Source of the DNA: Anseranas semipalmata
Taxonomy: Eukaryota > Chordata > Aves > Anseriformes > Anseranatidae
Direction: 5' to 3'
DNA length: 64,000 nucleotides
Assembly: GCA_013399115.1 (NCBI GenBank)
Contig: VXAA01003837.1
Coordinates: 443,731-507,730, forward strand
The number at the start of each line of letters is the position of its first letter. Position 1 is the stretch's first letter. The notes beneath the pieces are model-generated. The model did no database searches, was not told the origin of the DNA, and worked only from the letters and a program-made list of their open reading frames with translations. The position numbers and the translations under genes are program-made. This document shows positions 1 through 13,329 of this stretch, piece by piece.

Positions 1-3000
1 TCACTCGTCTGGCAGTGCTCTGCTCTGCCTGCAAGTACTCCCCGCTCACACGTGCTCTTCCGAAATGTGACCGAGAGGCAAAAGAAAAGAGCAGCTCTGG
101 CCTTCCCCTTGCCAAGCTCAGAGGCTGAGGCATCCTCGCTGCTATGCTTATATCCAGGGCCGGGGACAGATCCCAGGTTCACTAGCCCCTCGAAGATTAT
201 AAAATGGAAATTAAAGGGAACGGAGCAAAACAAGAAGGGAACCCCAAACTTAAAACCTTGTATTTTGCTTTTATCTTCTTCCTCCTTGTGTTTGTTTTTG
301 AGCATCAGCAGGGGGTCTGGCCATGCCAGCTATCCCCACATGTGAGGTTTGGGTTAAATTAACAGAAATGCCAGCTGCTTTCCATGAAGAATATTAAGTT
401 TTTCTTAAAAATTTGCAGCTGAAGCTTGTGGGTTTGGGAAAATCCCCCAATCCCAGCTCTGCAGCCCAGGGCACCCTCGCTCCCCTGGGAACACTCCAGC
501 ATCTGCAGGTGCCCCGCACATAGCGAAGCCCCACAGGGATGGAGCCGGAGCTGTTTGCCTTGGGCTCCCCAGGACGCAGCCCCCGACAGTTTCCCCCCCT
601 TCAGCTCTCCCTAACCTCGTGCTTCACCACTCAACAATCCCCACTTTTGTCCTTTCCCAGACTTGCTTCTCCCCAAGTGCCAATTCTGCCCGCTGCGGGA
701 TGTGCCTGGGGTCTCTGTGCTTGTACCCAGCTCCTCCCCACCGGGCAGAGCTCAGCGGGGCCAGATCCTGCAGCTCTGCCCCATGCCCGTGGCACTGCTG
801 CATCCCCCTCTCCGGCCCCTCCACCGGAGCCGCAGCCTCCCCTGCGCCCCGCTGTTATCCGATATCGCTGTCTCCGCTCCGGGCTCCTCCAAGACCTTTT
901 TCCACCGCTTGTCTCTTCTAATTTGGCTCCTCGGATGCCGGATGCGGGTGCAGCCCCGCTGCCTCGGCGGTGCCTTGGAGCCCGGCGGGGATGCTCTCTG
1001 TTGCTCACACGGATCTCTCCGGCCCGGCCAGCCCTGTGGCTCGGCGGAGCTTCAAACGCTGCGGTGAGCCCGGTGGTGATGATCCAGTGCCGTACAGCTG
1101 GGACTGAATGGGGTCTTGGCCACCTGGTTTGGCCCCTCGGAAGGGACAGGGAGCCCTCAGTGCACCCACCCTGCCCAGACCCCCAGACCCTGGATCCTGC
1201 AATGTATGGGGTCATTGGGGTGTCCGTGTTGACCCCCCCTACCTTTTTGGCACAAAGACCCTTCCCTCCTTGCAGCCAGGGTGTGGGGTGGCTCCCGGCC
1301 GAGCAAAGAGCATCCATTGTGAGCTGGTGCAGGGCCCCTCGGCAGGGACAGGATTAGGTCCCTCTTCCCTTGGCCTCTGGAGTAGAGCACTGTGGGGATG
1401 CCTGGTAATTATACAGCCCGCTGAAGTGCTGTAATTAGGGTATTGTATCATTTGGCAGCAGGAAAAATGAGGGCGCAAAGCAGAGGAGAGGGCGCTGGTG
1501 CTGCAGATGGACACGGAGGTCCAGGGGTGGTGGGAGCCCTGGGGACTGGATTCATGGGGTGGGGAGGGGGCTTCACCGGGCACCCCAGCTCTGTGGCACC
1601 TGGAGGGAAGCAGGGAGGACAGGGACTGTCCCTGTGCTTCTGGGGGTGGGGAGGGATGGTCATCTTTTTTTTTTTCCTTTCCTAACAAAAATCAGGTACT
1701 TGCCAGGAAAAAAATAAAGCATATTTTCCGTCGTGTCTTGGCCGTGGAAGTGGGGCTGTGACAGCCATGGAAAAAGGGAGGGATTAGGTAATGTCCCGGG
1801 AAGTAAATAAATAAATAAATGCAGGGGTGGAGGTGTGGGGGGGAGACCCCAGAACAAAGCACAAGCCCCCCGCTGCCGTCGTCTGAACCGAACGCTCCGC
1901 GCGTTGCCCCTGCAGCCTCCGCGGCGCGTCGGGAGGAGGCTGCTCCGTGCAGTGTGGTGTCCTGCTGCGTGCTGGAACGAGAAGTACGCTCCTAACCGCG
2001 GTGCGAGACTCTGGGAGCAATAAAACCTGGCTTCTCTTCCCCCCCACCCCCTTCCCTTTCATTCACGCGCTGCATTTCCTACAATCTGATTTCTTCTCTC
2101 CATCAAGTCCAGGTTTCACGTTCCCGAGCATCGGGCTGCGGTTTGAGAGGAGCAGTGGAAACTCCCTGGCGTGGAAAGGTGCCAAAGGCAGGGGGGTGCG
2201 AAGGAGGGGGGAGAAGACGAGGGGCCATGCTCACTGGGGGTGTGGAGGCTCGCGGGGGCGAGGACCTGGAAGCCCTGCGCCCTGCTGTGCACCGTGCAGG
2301 TTCTTCGTTGCCTCTGACCTGTCTGGGGCTGGTGGTGAGGATGCGAGGAGACAGGACCCTTAGCGTGAAGCCCAGCCCGCTGTGTACCCTGCCCTGTGCC
2401 CACGAGGACAGCACCTCAGAGGGTCCCATCACCCTGAGGCTGCCCCAACCCCACGGGTGACCCACGGGAGGGTGGGAGCGGGGTCTGCTGGTCCCACCGC
2501 CTCCAAGCCCTGCCTGTGCACATCCCACGGGGCCCTTCCCTGCCTGGCTGATCGCCAGCGCAGTGCCCTTTGTGAGACATCTGGGGGAGAAGCGAGAGTG
2601 CTTCACCCCGCTCCTGAGCGAGATCTGTATTTACAGGGACCTCAAATATTTATCTAAAGCACAGGGCTCCAGTGGGGACGTTGGCACAGGGCAGCCGGGT
2701 CCCTTCCGCGTACTCACTCCATCCCCTGCTGTTTATCCGTTCCCTGAGAATTGTCCCGCTGGGTTTTGGGTTATTCCTGCAAGAGCCCCACAGCACCTCT
2801 CCTTCTCATGGGGGCTGCACTGGTCTTCAAAATGAGGAAAAATGCTGGGATCTCCAGCTCTTCCCTTCACTGGGGAGCTTTGAAGCAATTTGGACAAAAC
2901 CTTGAATGCCATACTCTTTCATTTGCCTCTCGCTCTTGGACGTTTAATCCAGCACCTGGCAGGAAAACATGCTCCACATCCCCTCCTTGCCTGGCATCAT

Positions 3001-6000
3001 CCTGGGGCTCCTTCACGCTCCTCAGCCTGGCTCTTGGCTCTGGGAAAGCCACTTTGACCCGGGGCCTGCTTTCCAATTAGCAAAGTATTATTTCCAGCCC
3101 TTTGCAGCGCCAAAACAAGCAGGGCTTTTCTGATCGCTGCTCCCTTGGTGGCAGCTGCCAGGGCTTTGTTTTCTGACAGCCTCGCAAGGGACGAGTTGTC
3201 CACCCGAATCCAGCTGCTGGCTTTGGGGCTGGAAATGGCACTGCCGATCCCTTGTGTGATGGAGAGGCGTGCAGTGGCAGAGGAGGGGGCTCACGCCTTC
3301 CCTCACTCTGTTTTTAATTCCCTCTTCTTTGAATGCTTCTCTGCAGCAAGGCAAAGGCAACGGGCAGGTACAGGAGGGGACAGCAGAGCATCGGGAGGGA
3401 CATAGCTGGGGGGACGCTCCCTGCAGAACCAGGAGGGTGGCATGCGGCTGGTCAGGGGCTCATTAGGAATTAATTCCCAAATGAGTTCTGAATTGGCTCC
3501 TGTTTCCATCACCCACCCGCCGTCTGAGAGCGGCTCAGCCTGGCGAGGGGCGGGCTGTGCCGGCTCACCACGGCCCGTGTTCTCATCAGATAAAATATCC
3601 AGCGAGAAAGAAAAATGAGTTTCTGGATTAGGTTCTGGCACGAATAAACACTCGTGCTAGATTTTGCCAGTCCTTCAGGAACTGCAAGCATTTTCCCAGT
3701 GTCAAATGTTCATGCAGAGAGTGTACACATAATGACAACGATTATGTCAGACATTACAATGAGCAGAGCTCTGGGCTTTTGTTCATAACAATATCTGCAG
3801 ATCAGTGTGTTAACTTCTTGCTCTACTTGCTAGATTCCTCGTGCTGCAGCACTTTGAGGCCAAACGCTGTTTGCGGACAGGGAGGTATGTCCCGTCTGAG
3901 CAAAGACAGCATCCTGCCAGCACCTTCCCTGCAGTGTGACAAAAGGTATGTCCCCACGCTGTGGCAGAGGGGATCCGGGGCTGGGAGAGACGTGTGGGGC
4001 ACGTGGGCTCCTGGGGCTGCCACAGCCCGAGCATCCCAGCAGAGGATGCGGGATCGCGCTTCTCCTCCCAGCAGGAGGGAGGTGGCAGCCCGTGGCCAGG
4101 CCACCAGGGAGAGCAATGCCTTCCCGGGGCTGGGGGGGCTCCTCCTGCCTCCCCATGCCTGCGGGATGGACCTGGGACGGGAGCTGGGGGGCAGCTGGGC
4201 AGCTGGCTGTGCTGGCAGTCAGTGAGCACTGGTTCCCCATAGAGCACTTCTGGGCATCACCTCTGCTCGCGTGAGTGTGGAAGGCAGGGGAAAGCCCGGC
4301 GCCCGCAGGAACATCTTTTTTCCTTGCTCCAGGCCCAGATGCTGCTCTCGGAGGCCTCCAGTGACCAGGCAGGAGCTGTCTGCTGGGAGCACAGGAAAGC
4401 ACCAGCTCCAGCGACTTCGCTCCATTGAGAAAAATGACATCTGTAGGCTGAGAGCGAGAGGAGCGCTGGTGGGAAATAACAAGGCAACGCAAGCTGAAGC
4501 TAATCTCATCCTCTGATTTTCCTCCAGACCACTGTATTTGTTCACAGTCTTTCTTTGATAAAATTGCTAGAAAATCAGTGGCAACACAGACTGAGCAAAG
4601 AGAGGGGCAGAAAGAGTGTGAGAGAGAAATCAGCGTCAGCAGATGCAGAGGGGGCAGGCAAGAAGAATGAACACGGGAACTTAACTCAGTTCAAGAGCCC
4701 TTCTCCCCAGCAGCCTGCATTTCTGCTCCTTTTGTGCAGGACTTTCCCATTAATGTCCAGTGCTTGAATCTGTAAATTAAAAAAAGAAGAGATGGAAAAT
4801 AAAGACCTTTTGTTCTCAAGGCTTGAAGCAGCTGGACAACATCTCCCAAGACGATGGCTGCACAGATGAAGCCAAGAGCAGGCACCAGTTTCACATCAGC
4901 CCTGAGCGGGATTTTGGAAGCCGTGTCTCTCACTCACCCTTCTTCTTCCTTCCTGCAGCTTGTCAGGAGCTGCCCGTTTGGGATGCTGGCGGGGCACAGC
5001 AGTGCCCTTACAGCTGTAAGGTGGGAAATGGGGAGGGTATCAGGACTGCTTTGATCTTAGCCAGAGGCTGCACAGTGGGAGAGAGGCTCCAAGCAAAAGA
5101 AAGAAAAAAAAGAGAGCAAAGAGCATTCTTACCAATCTCCGGCACTTTTTATTGTAGGTGGAACCGGTAACCCCACCTGTAATGCAAGCAGCCTGACACT
5201 TCCACTTGCAAGGCTCTGATTTCATTTGCCTTTAGCTTTGCCAAACAAATCACTTGGGCTGGCTTTTCTAGGCTAGCTGCACGTTAGCCAGAACAGCACC
5301 GCCATTTGTAGGAACCGGGCTAAGGAAAAAGAGGAGCGTTTTCTGTAAGAGAGCTCTGGCAACCTTCTGCTGTGGCAGGGAGATGTGCTTCACACAAAAA
5401 GGAGTATTCTGGTGACGGCGTGAAAATCTGCCCAGACGTGGCCAGGTTATAACCTCTGGAAAGCTGCAGGCTGGCTGGTATGTATGGCAGCAAAAAGGAG
5501 AGACTGGATTTAAATCCACGTCTTTTATAGCCCAGTGCAAAAGGAAACGGGCGCAGCCTTGCTCTAGGGCACTGAAAGCGTTAACGCCGAGCGCAGCCCC
5601 CAGCCCCCATACAGACAGCAGAGCTTTTCCTGGGATGTGGCAACGCAATCGCTAAAACCCACACAGCAATCCACCGTCCCAGCCCAGGCGGGGGATCTGC
5701 TTTCCTTCTGCTTCCCCTTTGGGGAACCACGTGCCAGGAGCGAGCCCAACCAACGCCGCCCCCCCAGCCCTGCGCGGAGCGCGGCCGGACCCCGCGCCAG
5801 ACCCACGCCGTCTGAACGCGGCAGCGTCCCCCCCTGCCAAGAGCTTTGCTTTTAGGAAAGTGTTTGCAGTGATCAGTCGCTCCGCTCTTTTACCGCTTGC
5901 CAGAATAGCTTTTACCACGTGGCCGTGCGGGGATTTGTGTTTCAGACGTGTCCAGGTATGGTTTAAAGCCTGCTTGCTGCTTTCCCCCTCTACCGGGGCA

Positions 6001-7639
6001 GATGTGGGACCCCAACGCCTCCCTCCCAGCAGCCAGGACCTGCTGGGCAGTGGCCATGGCTGGGGCCAGATGCTGGCCAGGGCGCTGCGGCCATGCTGGC
6101 GATGGAGTGGTTGTCAGCGCTGAAAGGCAGCAGCAGGCACGGGGTCCTCGGGGCTGGCATCCCAACGCAGAAACAAAATCCCCCGTCTTAAGTGGGTGTC
6201 TCGACGCCAGCCCTCCTCGCTGCAGCTGGGATCTGTCCCGCTCCAGCTCCACCCATCATTTAGGAAAGTCACTTTCCTGCAGATAGATCAACTGCGAGGA
6301 AGGGAGTTTCCATCATTCCTGTGCTGGTCCAATTCTGACCCGTGGAGGGGACGGGGTGGCCGAATCCCTCCTTGCTGCTGCTGCCTGGGGTCTGCTGGCA
6401 TCAGGCGAAGCCTCCTCAGCCCTCTGGGCTGGCATCTGCAGGCGGTCGGCACGTGGCCTGGATGGCCGAGGGGCTCCGGGGGAGCCAGGATCGCAGCCAC
6501 GACACCAGAGAAAATTGCACAGCTCAAAACCTACGGAAGGAACAAGCGGCGAACGCTCAAACTGGGTCTTGGCACCCAAGCTAGCCCCATCACCCTGGCC
6601 GGGAGCACCGAGAGTCTCCGTAGCAACCTCACCTCAATATTTAGCACCACGCACACGTGCCCAAGCAGCCTTCCAGGGCCGTTTCCAGCAGGCTGGAGCA
6701 TCGCTGCTGAGCCGGCTCCACCGCTGAGTCACCGCCAGCTGAAGGGTTCCTCCTGGCTTGCCACGACCCGGTCTGCTCGGCGCTGGTTGAGCTCATGGCC
6801 AGCGTGGTGCCTCCAGGAGAAGCAAGGCTAGGTGGCCCACCACGGCAGTTAGAGAAAGCCAAGGTCCAGAGGATAGAGACCGTCCTTCACAGCCGCGGGA
6901 TGAAGAGGAAGGAGATGCGCTCAGAGAAGCGATTTGCAAAGGGGTAGATGACAACATCGGGCAGGAAAGCCACCATTCCACCACTGCTGTGACCCAGGGA
7001 AGGATGGGGGAAGTGGCAATGAGTACCGGGAGCAGAGAGGAGAAGGTGGAGGGTGCAGGAGCTCAGCACCTGGACTGCTGAGGGGCAGAGTGAGAGGTGT
7101 CAGAGGAGGACTGCTAGGGATGATGCAAAAGTTACAAGTGATGATGAAAACCAGCTGGGGCTCTCAATCAAGACAGGGCAGAGAGGAGATGGGGCGACGC
7201 GCTGGGGAGATGTGTGGCCACGAAGTACCTCCAGTCTAAGGACCTAGGTGGGAGAGGAGGTGTTCGGTTGGTGAGCGAAAGACTACCCAGTGAGAGCGAG
7301 AGCAGCAGCACGGAGGCAGTCAGAGCCTGACCCCAGTTCAGGGCTGCAAACAGAGCCCACGGCTTGCTTCATCATGCTGCGCCTCGACGGCACAACCAAC
7401 CACAGGCTGTGTGAAGCCTATGGGGACCTCAGAGCTTGGGACCCGGTGAACCCTTCAGCTTTGTCCCCAGCCCTGCACCTGCCTTCAGCCCAAAACCTTC
7501 CCCTCGGTGCCCCCGAGCGTCAGCGTGGAGGCACGGTGTGTGCATGGAGAGGAAACAACCCTGCTCCGAGCGGGCGGCGGGCGAATGTTTTATGAGAAGC
7601 AGTTACAGCCATTCTTAGAGGACTTTGGCTCCGAGCCCC
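1..7639. other. Intergenic, GC-rich, no gene recognised
   Basis: Both strands carry only short overlapping frames without conserved motifs. A short (ATAA)n run lies at 1804-1820. A mildly AT-rich patch at 3700-3850 contains tandem ATAATGACAACGATTATG-like words and could be a conserved element. Nothing else can be supported. Confidence 0.6.
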
Positions 7640-7760
7640 TCTGCCACATTCTTCGGAGAGATCATATCAAAAACTATTTTTGCTAAAAATGTAGTGGTAA
7701 CAGGCTCCAGATGTCTGCTGTTATGTAATAGGGTTTGTTTTAATGGATCCGACTTCCAGA
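7640..7760. other. AT-rich island, possible conserved non-coding element
   Basis: A short AT-rich block inside GC-rich sequence. It contains facing MEF2-like words CTATTTTT (7674-7681) and CTAAAAAT (7683-7690). Neither is a perfect MEF2 consensus. Regulatory role is inference. Confidence 0.3.
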
Positions 7761-8639
7761 TGTGCTGCTTGGACTCGAGGCGTCTGCCGGGTCCTCTGCG
7801 GAGCAGAGGGAGCAGCCAGCCCCCAGCCAGCCCCAGCCGCGAGGGGGGCAGCTGCCTCCGCCGGGGGGGCATCTTCCCGGCACGTCGCTTGTCCTTCTCT
7901 TTCTTTCCAGCACAGCTTTAGTGGTCCTGGGCAGCCCTCTTGGGTCCTGCGTTTTGTTTTTGGAGGAGGTCGGCAAGAAGGGTCGCTGAGCACTGGCTTG
8001 CTCAGCAGTGCATGAGAAAAAGGACTGGTGGGCAGTGCTGGGGTAAGGAGCAATTCCTGGGAATGCTGCGGTCTCCCGTGGGACTCCCTGGGACTGCCTG
8101 TGGGCTTCACATCGCCATCACGCAGGGAGAATTACGTGTTTGGGGATTCACAATAACGAGGGATCGAGGAATTAATGAACTGACCATGTGTGGACTTCCC
8201 AGGATATGTTGTGAGTTTTCCCAGCTGAGAGAAAAACCTGGACACCATGGCTGCTAGGAGGAAGGAACCAGTCTGGGGTTTCCTTGGACCTGGAAGTGGA
8301 GAGGGAGAATGGGAGGAGCTGAGGAAAGAGACAGCGACCTTCCCATTGAGCCTGCGGGAACGGCAGCAGAGTCCAGTGCAGGTGGGAGGGAAGGGTTTTG
8401 GAGGCACTTTTGGACGCGGTGGCTTCTCCTTCCCTCGGTGCAGGTCTGGGTGCTGCAGGCTTGGTGTCCGCCTTTCCCCAGCACTGCTGGCCCCTCTCAA
8501 TGGCGCTGGTGTGATTCAGCCTGCGATCGGCAGGAAGCATCGGCTGCTCGCCCCTTTGGCAGGAAGGGCTCCAGGGAGGGGATGCGGGAGATGTCTGCAT
8601 CTGAACTGCTGGGCGGACACGGGGATGAGTGCTGCTTGC

Positions 8640-8770
8640 TAAGCCGAGGAGGATTTGAATTCAAAGTATGCATCTCTGAGCCATTGCTATTAGCATCTGC
8701 TAATAAAATGCTAAGACTTATTAAGCGCCCAGATCCAGGAGGGAGATTTAAGTAGGATGCACTTGGACTG
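8640..8770. other. AT-rich island with palindrome and TGCTAA cluster
   Basis: TTTGAATTCAAA at 8654-8665 is a perfect 12-base palindrome. TTAGCA-tc-TGCTAA at 8690-8703 is a near palindrome, followed by a third TGCTAA at 8709-8714. The spacing resembles paired half-sites for a dimeric factor (MAF-like half-sites). Function is inferred. Confidence 0.3.
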
Positions 8771-11284
8771 GAAGCAAGAGGCTTAAGCCCTTTCCCGAGA
8801 GCACAGAAATGCGAGTGGTGGGGCGTCCGGACTCAGGCAGATTTGCACCCTGCGGAGGGGACGGAGCTGAGCTCCCTGCCCAGGTCCTGCACAGACACCA
8901 CTGACCTCCCAGGTTGGGATTTTCAAACAGCTCAGGCAAAACTGCAGCGAGAAACACTCCCCTTGGGTTTACTCTGTCTCAATTTAAACCTCCCTACTGT
9001 CAAAAAATAGAAAAAAAAGCTATGGGACAAAATCACTGATCAGCTGGAGCCTGGGAAGCCCAGGGTGGAAAAGAGCTGCCCTGTGTTCTCAGGTTCACAT
9101 CCCACTCTTTGCTTCATTTTACCTGCAACGAGACTTTGCGGGGCTGGTTGTGCTTTGCACTGCAGCCACGTCTCAGCATCCTGATTTTATTTCACCTCTG
9201 CACAGCGGCGCTCGGCGGGCTCCAGGTCTCTGCCGTGTGCGTGCAGACCGCCTCGGCCATGGAGCCGATCGGAAATCCATCTGCTCGCACACTAACGAGA
9301 AGGTTTCCGTGGTTTTGTGAAAGAAAGGGACTTGTCTCCCCCCTCACACCCCTTTCTTCCCAAGAAGAAGCTATACGTGTGCACAGACAGCAGTGCTGGA
9401 GGTGGATTCCCCACCCCGCCACGGGGCAAAGCCCCAGGGAAGGGGAGAGAGGGCGGAGGGGGAGAGGAGAGGGAAGCAAACGCAGAGGCATAGCCAGAGC
9501 AGGAGGCAGGCGGTGGAAGGTGGGGAAACCAGCCCTGCGAAATGAATGAATGCTTCAGCTCGGGCCTCCCCCACAGCACGTCCATGTAAAATGTGGAGGT
9601 TGGGTGGAAAATCCATAGGGAGAGGAAATGCATGCCTTTGACGGAGCAGGTCCTCCAACAGGCCAGCTAGCTGTCCTGCGTGGATGTCCTGGCACGCAGA
9701 AAGCCGCTCTCGGTCTCCTTCCCTGCTCCGGCCAGCGGTACTGCCATTAACCCTTCCTCTGCAGGAGGGCAGCAGGTGGCAGAGGGGACAGTCCCCAGCC
9801 TGGGCACGGGCTCGTGGGGAAGGGGGAGTGAGAGGAGACCCAGCCAGGCTCCTCAGGAGCTCCGACACCCCCAGACCCCTCGCATGCCCCCCCTCCAGAC
9901 AGGCTCTCAGCAGAGACTTGGGGCAGCAACGTTGCTGTTTAACCAGGGCAGCAGCGCTCGATCCCTCCAAAAGCTCCCAAAAGTCGCAAGGGGGGGCAAC
10001 ATTTCAAGATGAGATGTGAGGGGTAAACACAGGATGCTGCCAGCACAGGGCCAAGGGGAGGGGGAAGCACACTCGCTTGTTTTCTGGCTAGCTCCTGGAC
10101 TGGCGGGGATGAGACCTGGAGGAGACTGAATTCACTCCCAGGCTTCACCATTAGTCATTTTTACAGTGCAAATGAATTTCTCCAAATACCTTTAAATGTC
10201 AACACCCTTGGGGGAAAGAAACTTTATATGGCATTCAGAGGGGCTGAGTGGATGAGCAAGAAAGAGATATCCAGGCACTCTGCAAGCAGGACATCACCTC
10301 TGCCAGTCTCCCAGCAAGCTGCCTGTGCTGGGCACACTGGTGTATGGCCAGGGCAGCGACCCCCAGGGCTTTGCTCCGAGCCATTCCAGCACACGCAAGG
10401 TCTCTTGCATGGTAAAAGGCAGATGCACAAGGGAAAGAGAAGGGAGTGTTGCCAAACATGGGATTAGACCAAAGCTGGTGTCCTGCAGGAATTTCTCCCA
10501 GGTCACACCAAACGCCCATCTCCTCCAAGAGCCAGCTCATCCAGGGTCACCAGTACCCGGGGCCTGCGTTGCTCAAAATGTCTCGGAAAGGGAGAAGGAA
10601 CTGCGGGTGCGGTGGCAGGACGGAGAGCCACAGCGAGGGGCACTCAGGCCCTGCCCCACGGTGCCCCAGGCAGGTGGGACCGGGTGAGCTCTCAGCATCA
10701 CTTCTTGCAGGCAGCGCGGGGAGGGTGGCAGAGCCCAGCTCGTCCCCTTCAGCATAGATCCACCAAATTTCCCACCCGGGGAGGGCTTCTTTCCATGAAG
10801 GACCATGGGGAGTCCTTCCAGCCCCCCTTGGGGAGCAGGGTACAGGCGCAGGGCAGGACATGCAGTGCTGCTGCGGCTCGGCTCCACAACCTCCCTGCAG
10901 CAAAAGGGGAAGGATTTCTTGCTGCAGCGCCCAGCACCGAGTAAGGATATCCCATGGACTGGGAGATAATGATTGCTGCAGCTGACAACTGCGGGTGGGC
11001 AGATGGGTCCTCCAGCATGGGACCCCATCCTGTCCCCAGGTCTGCTGCTGGCCCCAGGGCAGGTTAGGGCGAGGCGCATCCCTGCTTTGGCTGCCCCTCA
11101 TCTGGGGACTGGAGTGACGGAGGAGCAGGTGAGCCCTCATCTCCTGCTTAGCTGTAACCATGCCCAGCACGTCTGCGACACACACGTTTTATGACCCCCC
11201 TCCAGCCCACAGCCACGAACTGAGGGTCCCCGGAGGTGCAGTAGCGCGGGACAGGAGGGCAGAGCACAGCGCAGGCTGCACACC
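8771..11284. other. Intergenic, no gene recognised
   Basis: GC-rich sequence with short open frames on both strands; no domain, repeat family or RNA gene recognised. Confidence 0.6.
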
Positions 11285-11660
11285 ACAGCGTGTTGAAAAT
11301 ACTACTGCTAATTACACAATGGGTTCCTTATGTTCCCTGGAAATGCAATATGCGGGAGGACTCCCAGCCAATTCATGTTTTAGGACAAATCAAGGCAATA
11401 TATTACTCAACTCAGCTCCTAAATTTGGTCATACTTTAGCTAGTGTTTTCAGACATTTGTGAGCTAGGTTGGCCAATGCCACAGAGAAAAGTGATGGGGC
11501 AATTATCCTAATTAGGAACAAATGCATTACTTCTGCAAGTTATTTGGTGCTTGGAAGAAGACCTCCCCATTGCGTGACTACTTTGCGCAGAGTTAACCCC
11601 TGCCGAGACCTCCGGGAGGTCATTTTTCTGGAAGACGAGAAGGTAAATCCAGTGCCCATC
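11285..11660. other. AT-rich island, possible conserved non-coding element
   Basis: Low-GC block between GC-rich flanks with several homeodomain-type words (CTAATTAC, CTAATTAGG) and GCCAAT sequences. It looks like a vertebrate enhancer-type conserved element. No coding frame of note. Confidence 0.35.
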
Positions 11661-11899
11661 AGATTACTGGGGTTAAAAGCTGTGCAACACAGGCAGCTTT
11701 CATAGCATCCGGCAGCAGGCTTGGTGGCTTCACCGGCACCAGGCAGCCTTTCCCCTTTGTGGGTATCAAGGAGAGGCTGCGTGTCCTGCAGAGGGGTAAG
11801 GGACCGGCCCATGCAAACTCCATCACCCTTCAGCCTGGAGCAGCCATCCAGGTAGAACTAACAGATGAGGTCCTCCACAGGCCCTCCGGAATGCGTTGG

Positions 11900-12640
11900 T
11901 GAGAACTTCCTTCTCCAAGGGATAACGGGACCAAAGAGGAGAGGCACTCTGCTGGACCTCATCCTCACAACACCAGAGGGTTTGTTGGGAACGTGAAGGT
12001 CAAAGGCAGCCTTAGCTGCAGTGACCATGAGATGGTGGCATTCAAGATCCCTAGGGCAGTGAGGAGGATGAACAGCAAGCTCACAAACCTGGACTTCAGG
12101 AGAGCAGACCTTGGTCTCTTCAAAGACCTGCTTAGTACAGTCCCGTGGGACAAGGTCCTGGAGGGAAGAGGGGCCCAAGAAACCTGGTTGAAATTCAAGG
12201 ATCACCTCCTGCAAGCTGAGGAGCAGTGCATCCCAGCAAAGAGGAAGTCAGGCAGAAATGCCAGAGGCCTGTGTGGATGAACAAGGAGTTACTGGTAAAT
12301 CTCAAAATAAAAAGGAAGTGTACAGAGAGGGGAAGCAAGGGTGGATAACCTGGGAGGGATACAGAGAAGTTGCCTGAGCATCCAGGGATGAAGTTAGGAA
12401 AGGTAAAGCCCAAATGGAATTGAATATGGCTAGGGATGCAACAAGAAGAGCTTCTGTGAGTACATCAGTGGCAAAAGAAAGACAGGGGAAAATGTGGGCG
12501 CACTGCTGAATAAAACAGGAGACCTCGTTACATGGGAAAGTGAAAAGGCTGAGGTACTGAATGCCTTCTTTGCCTTGGTCTTTGCTATCCAGAGCAGCCT
12601 TCAGGAATCCCAGGTCCCAGAGACAAGGGGGAAAGGCTGG
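11900..12640 (+). mobile_element. CR1 LINE ORF2 fragment (endonuclease to reverse-transcriptase junction), degenerate
   Basis: Reading + strand frames, one sees the ordered CR1 ORF2 peptide landmarks: LLDLILT...PEG, VKGSLSCSDHEMVAFKIPRA, LDFRRADLGLFKDLL, VPWDKVLEGRGAQETWLKFK, DHLLQAEEQCIPAKRKSGRN, MNKELL, KTGDLVTWESEKAEVLNAFF. These match chicken-repeat-1 non-LTR retrotransposons as I know them. The copy is truncated at both ends and interrupted by frameshifts and stops, so it is inactive. The orientation is the same as EMILIN3. This is the best single clue that the genome is avian or reptilian. Confidence 0.88.
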
Positions 12641-13329
12641 AACAATGCTCACACCGGGGCTCCGCGCTTCCTCCCTCTCTTCAAATCCTAACCCCGACCT
12701 GCAGCTCCCACCGAGCCCCTGTGCACTCGCATTGCTGCATGCTCCCACCCCTGCCCGCGGGGAATGACAGGGGACACAGGGGGATTTGCTGGGGGCAGGC
12801 GCAGCCTGGCACCCCCTGACCTGTCCTGGGGTGCAGGGGCAAAGGCTGGGGGAGCTGCTTCTATTCCAATGCCTGTGCTTTTGCATTTTCTTTCCTTCTT
12901 CTTCTCCCATGTTCTCAAAAAGGGCCCAGATGCCTTTACTTTGGCTGGGCTCCCTTGGCCGGCAGCCCAAGGAGGCACCAGAAACGCCGTGTGTGAGTGC
13001 ATGAGCGTGTGTGTGCAATATTAATACACAGAAATGGAAGGCAACCAGCACATAAACATTCTTTACTGTTTGGGTCACAGCCCGGGGATCTGTAAGAGCT
13101 TTTGTGCAGGGTTCTGAACGCAGACTAAATAGAGCAGGAGCGAGAAGGGCAGAGAGGAGGAGAGGCTGGGAGAGAAAAGGTGGGAGGAGGAGAGGGAAGG
13201 AGGACCCTTGTGGGGCTGGGGGAGCCGTGCAGGGGGGGCTGCAGGGCTGGGAGCCACCGAGGACCCTGACAGCTGCTCCCCCGAGAGGGCTGGTCTGGGA
13301 GGGGGTGGCCTGGGACTTGGGGCTCGCTT
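12641..13329. other. Intergenic, no gene recognised
   Basis: GC-rich sequence. A 343-codon - strand open frame covers it and the CR1 fragment; it is a by-product of low stop density. Confidence 0.6.
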
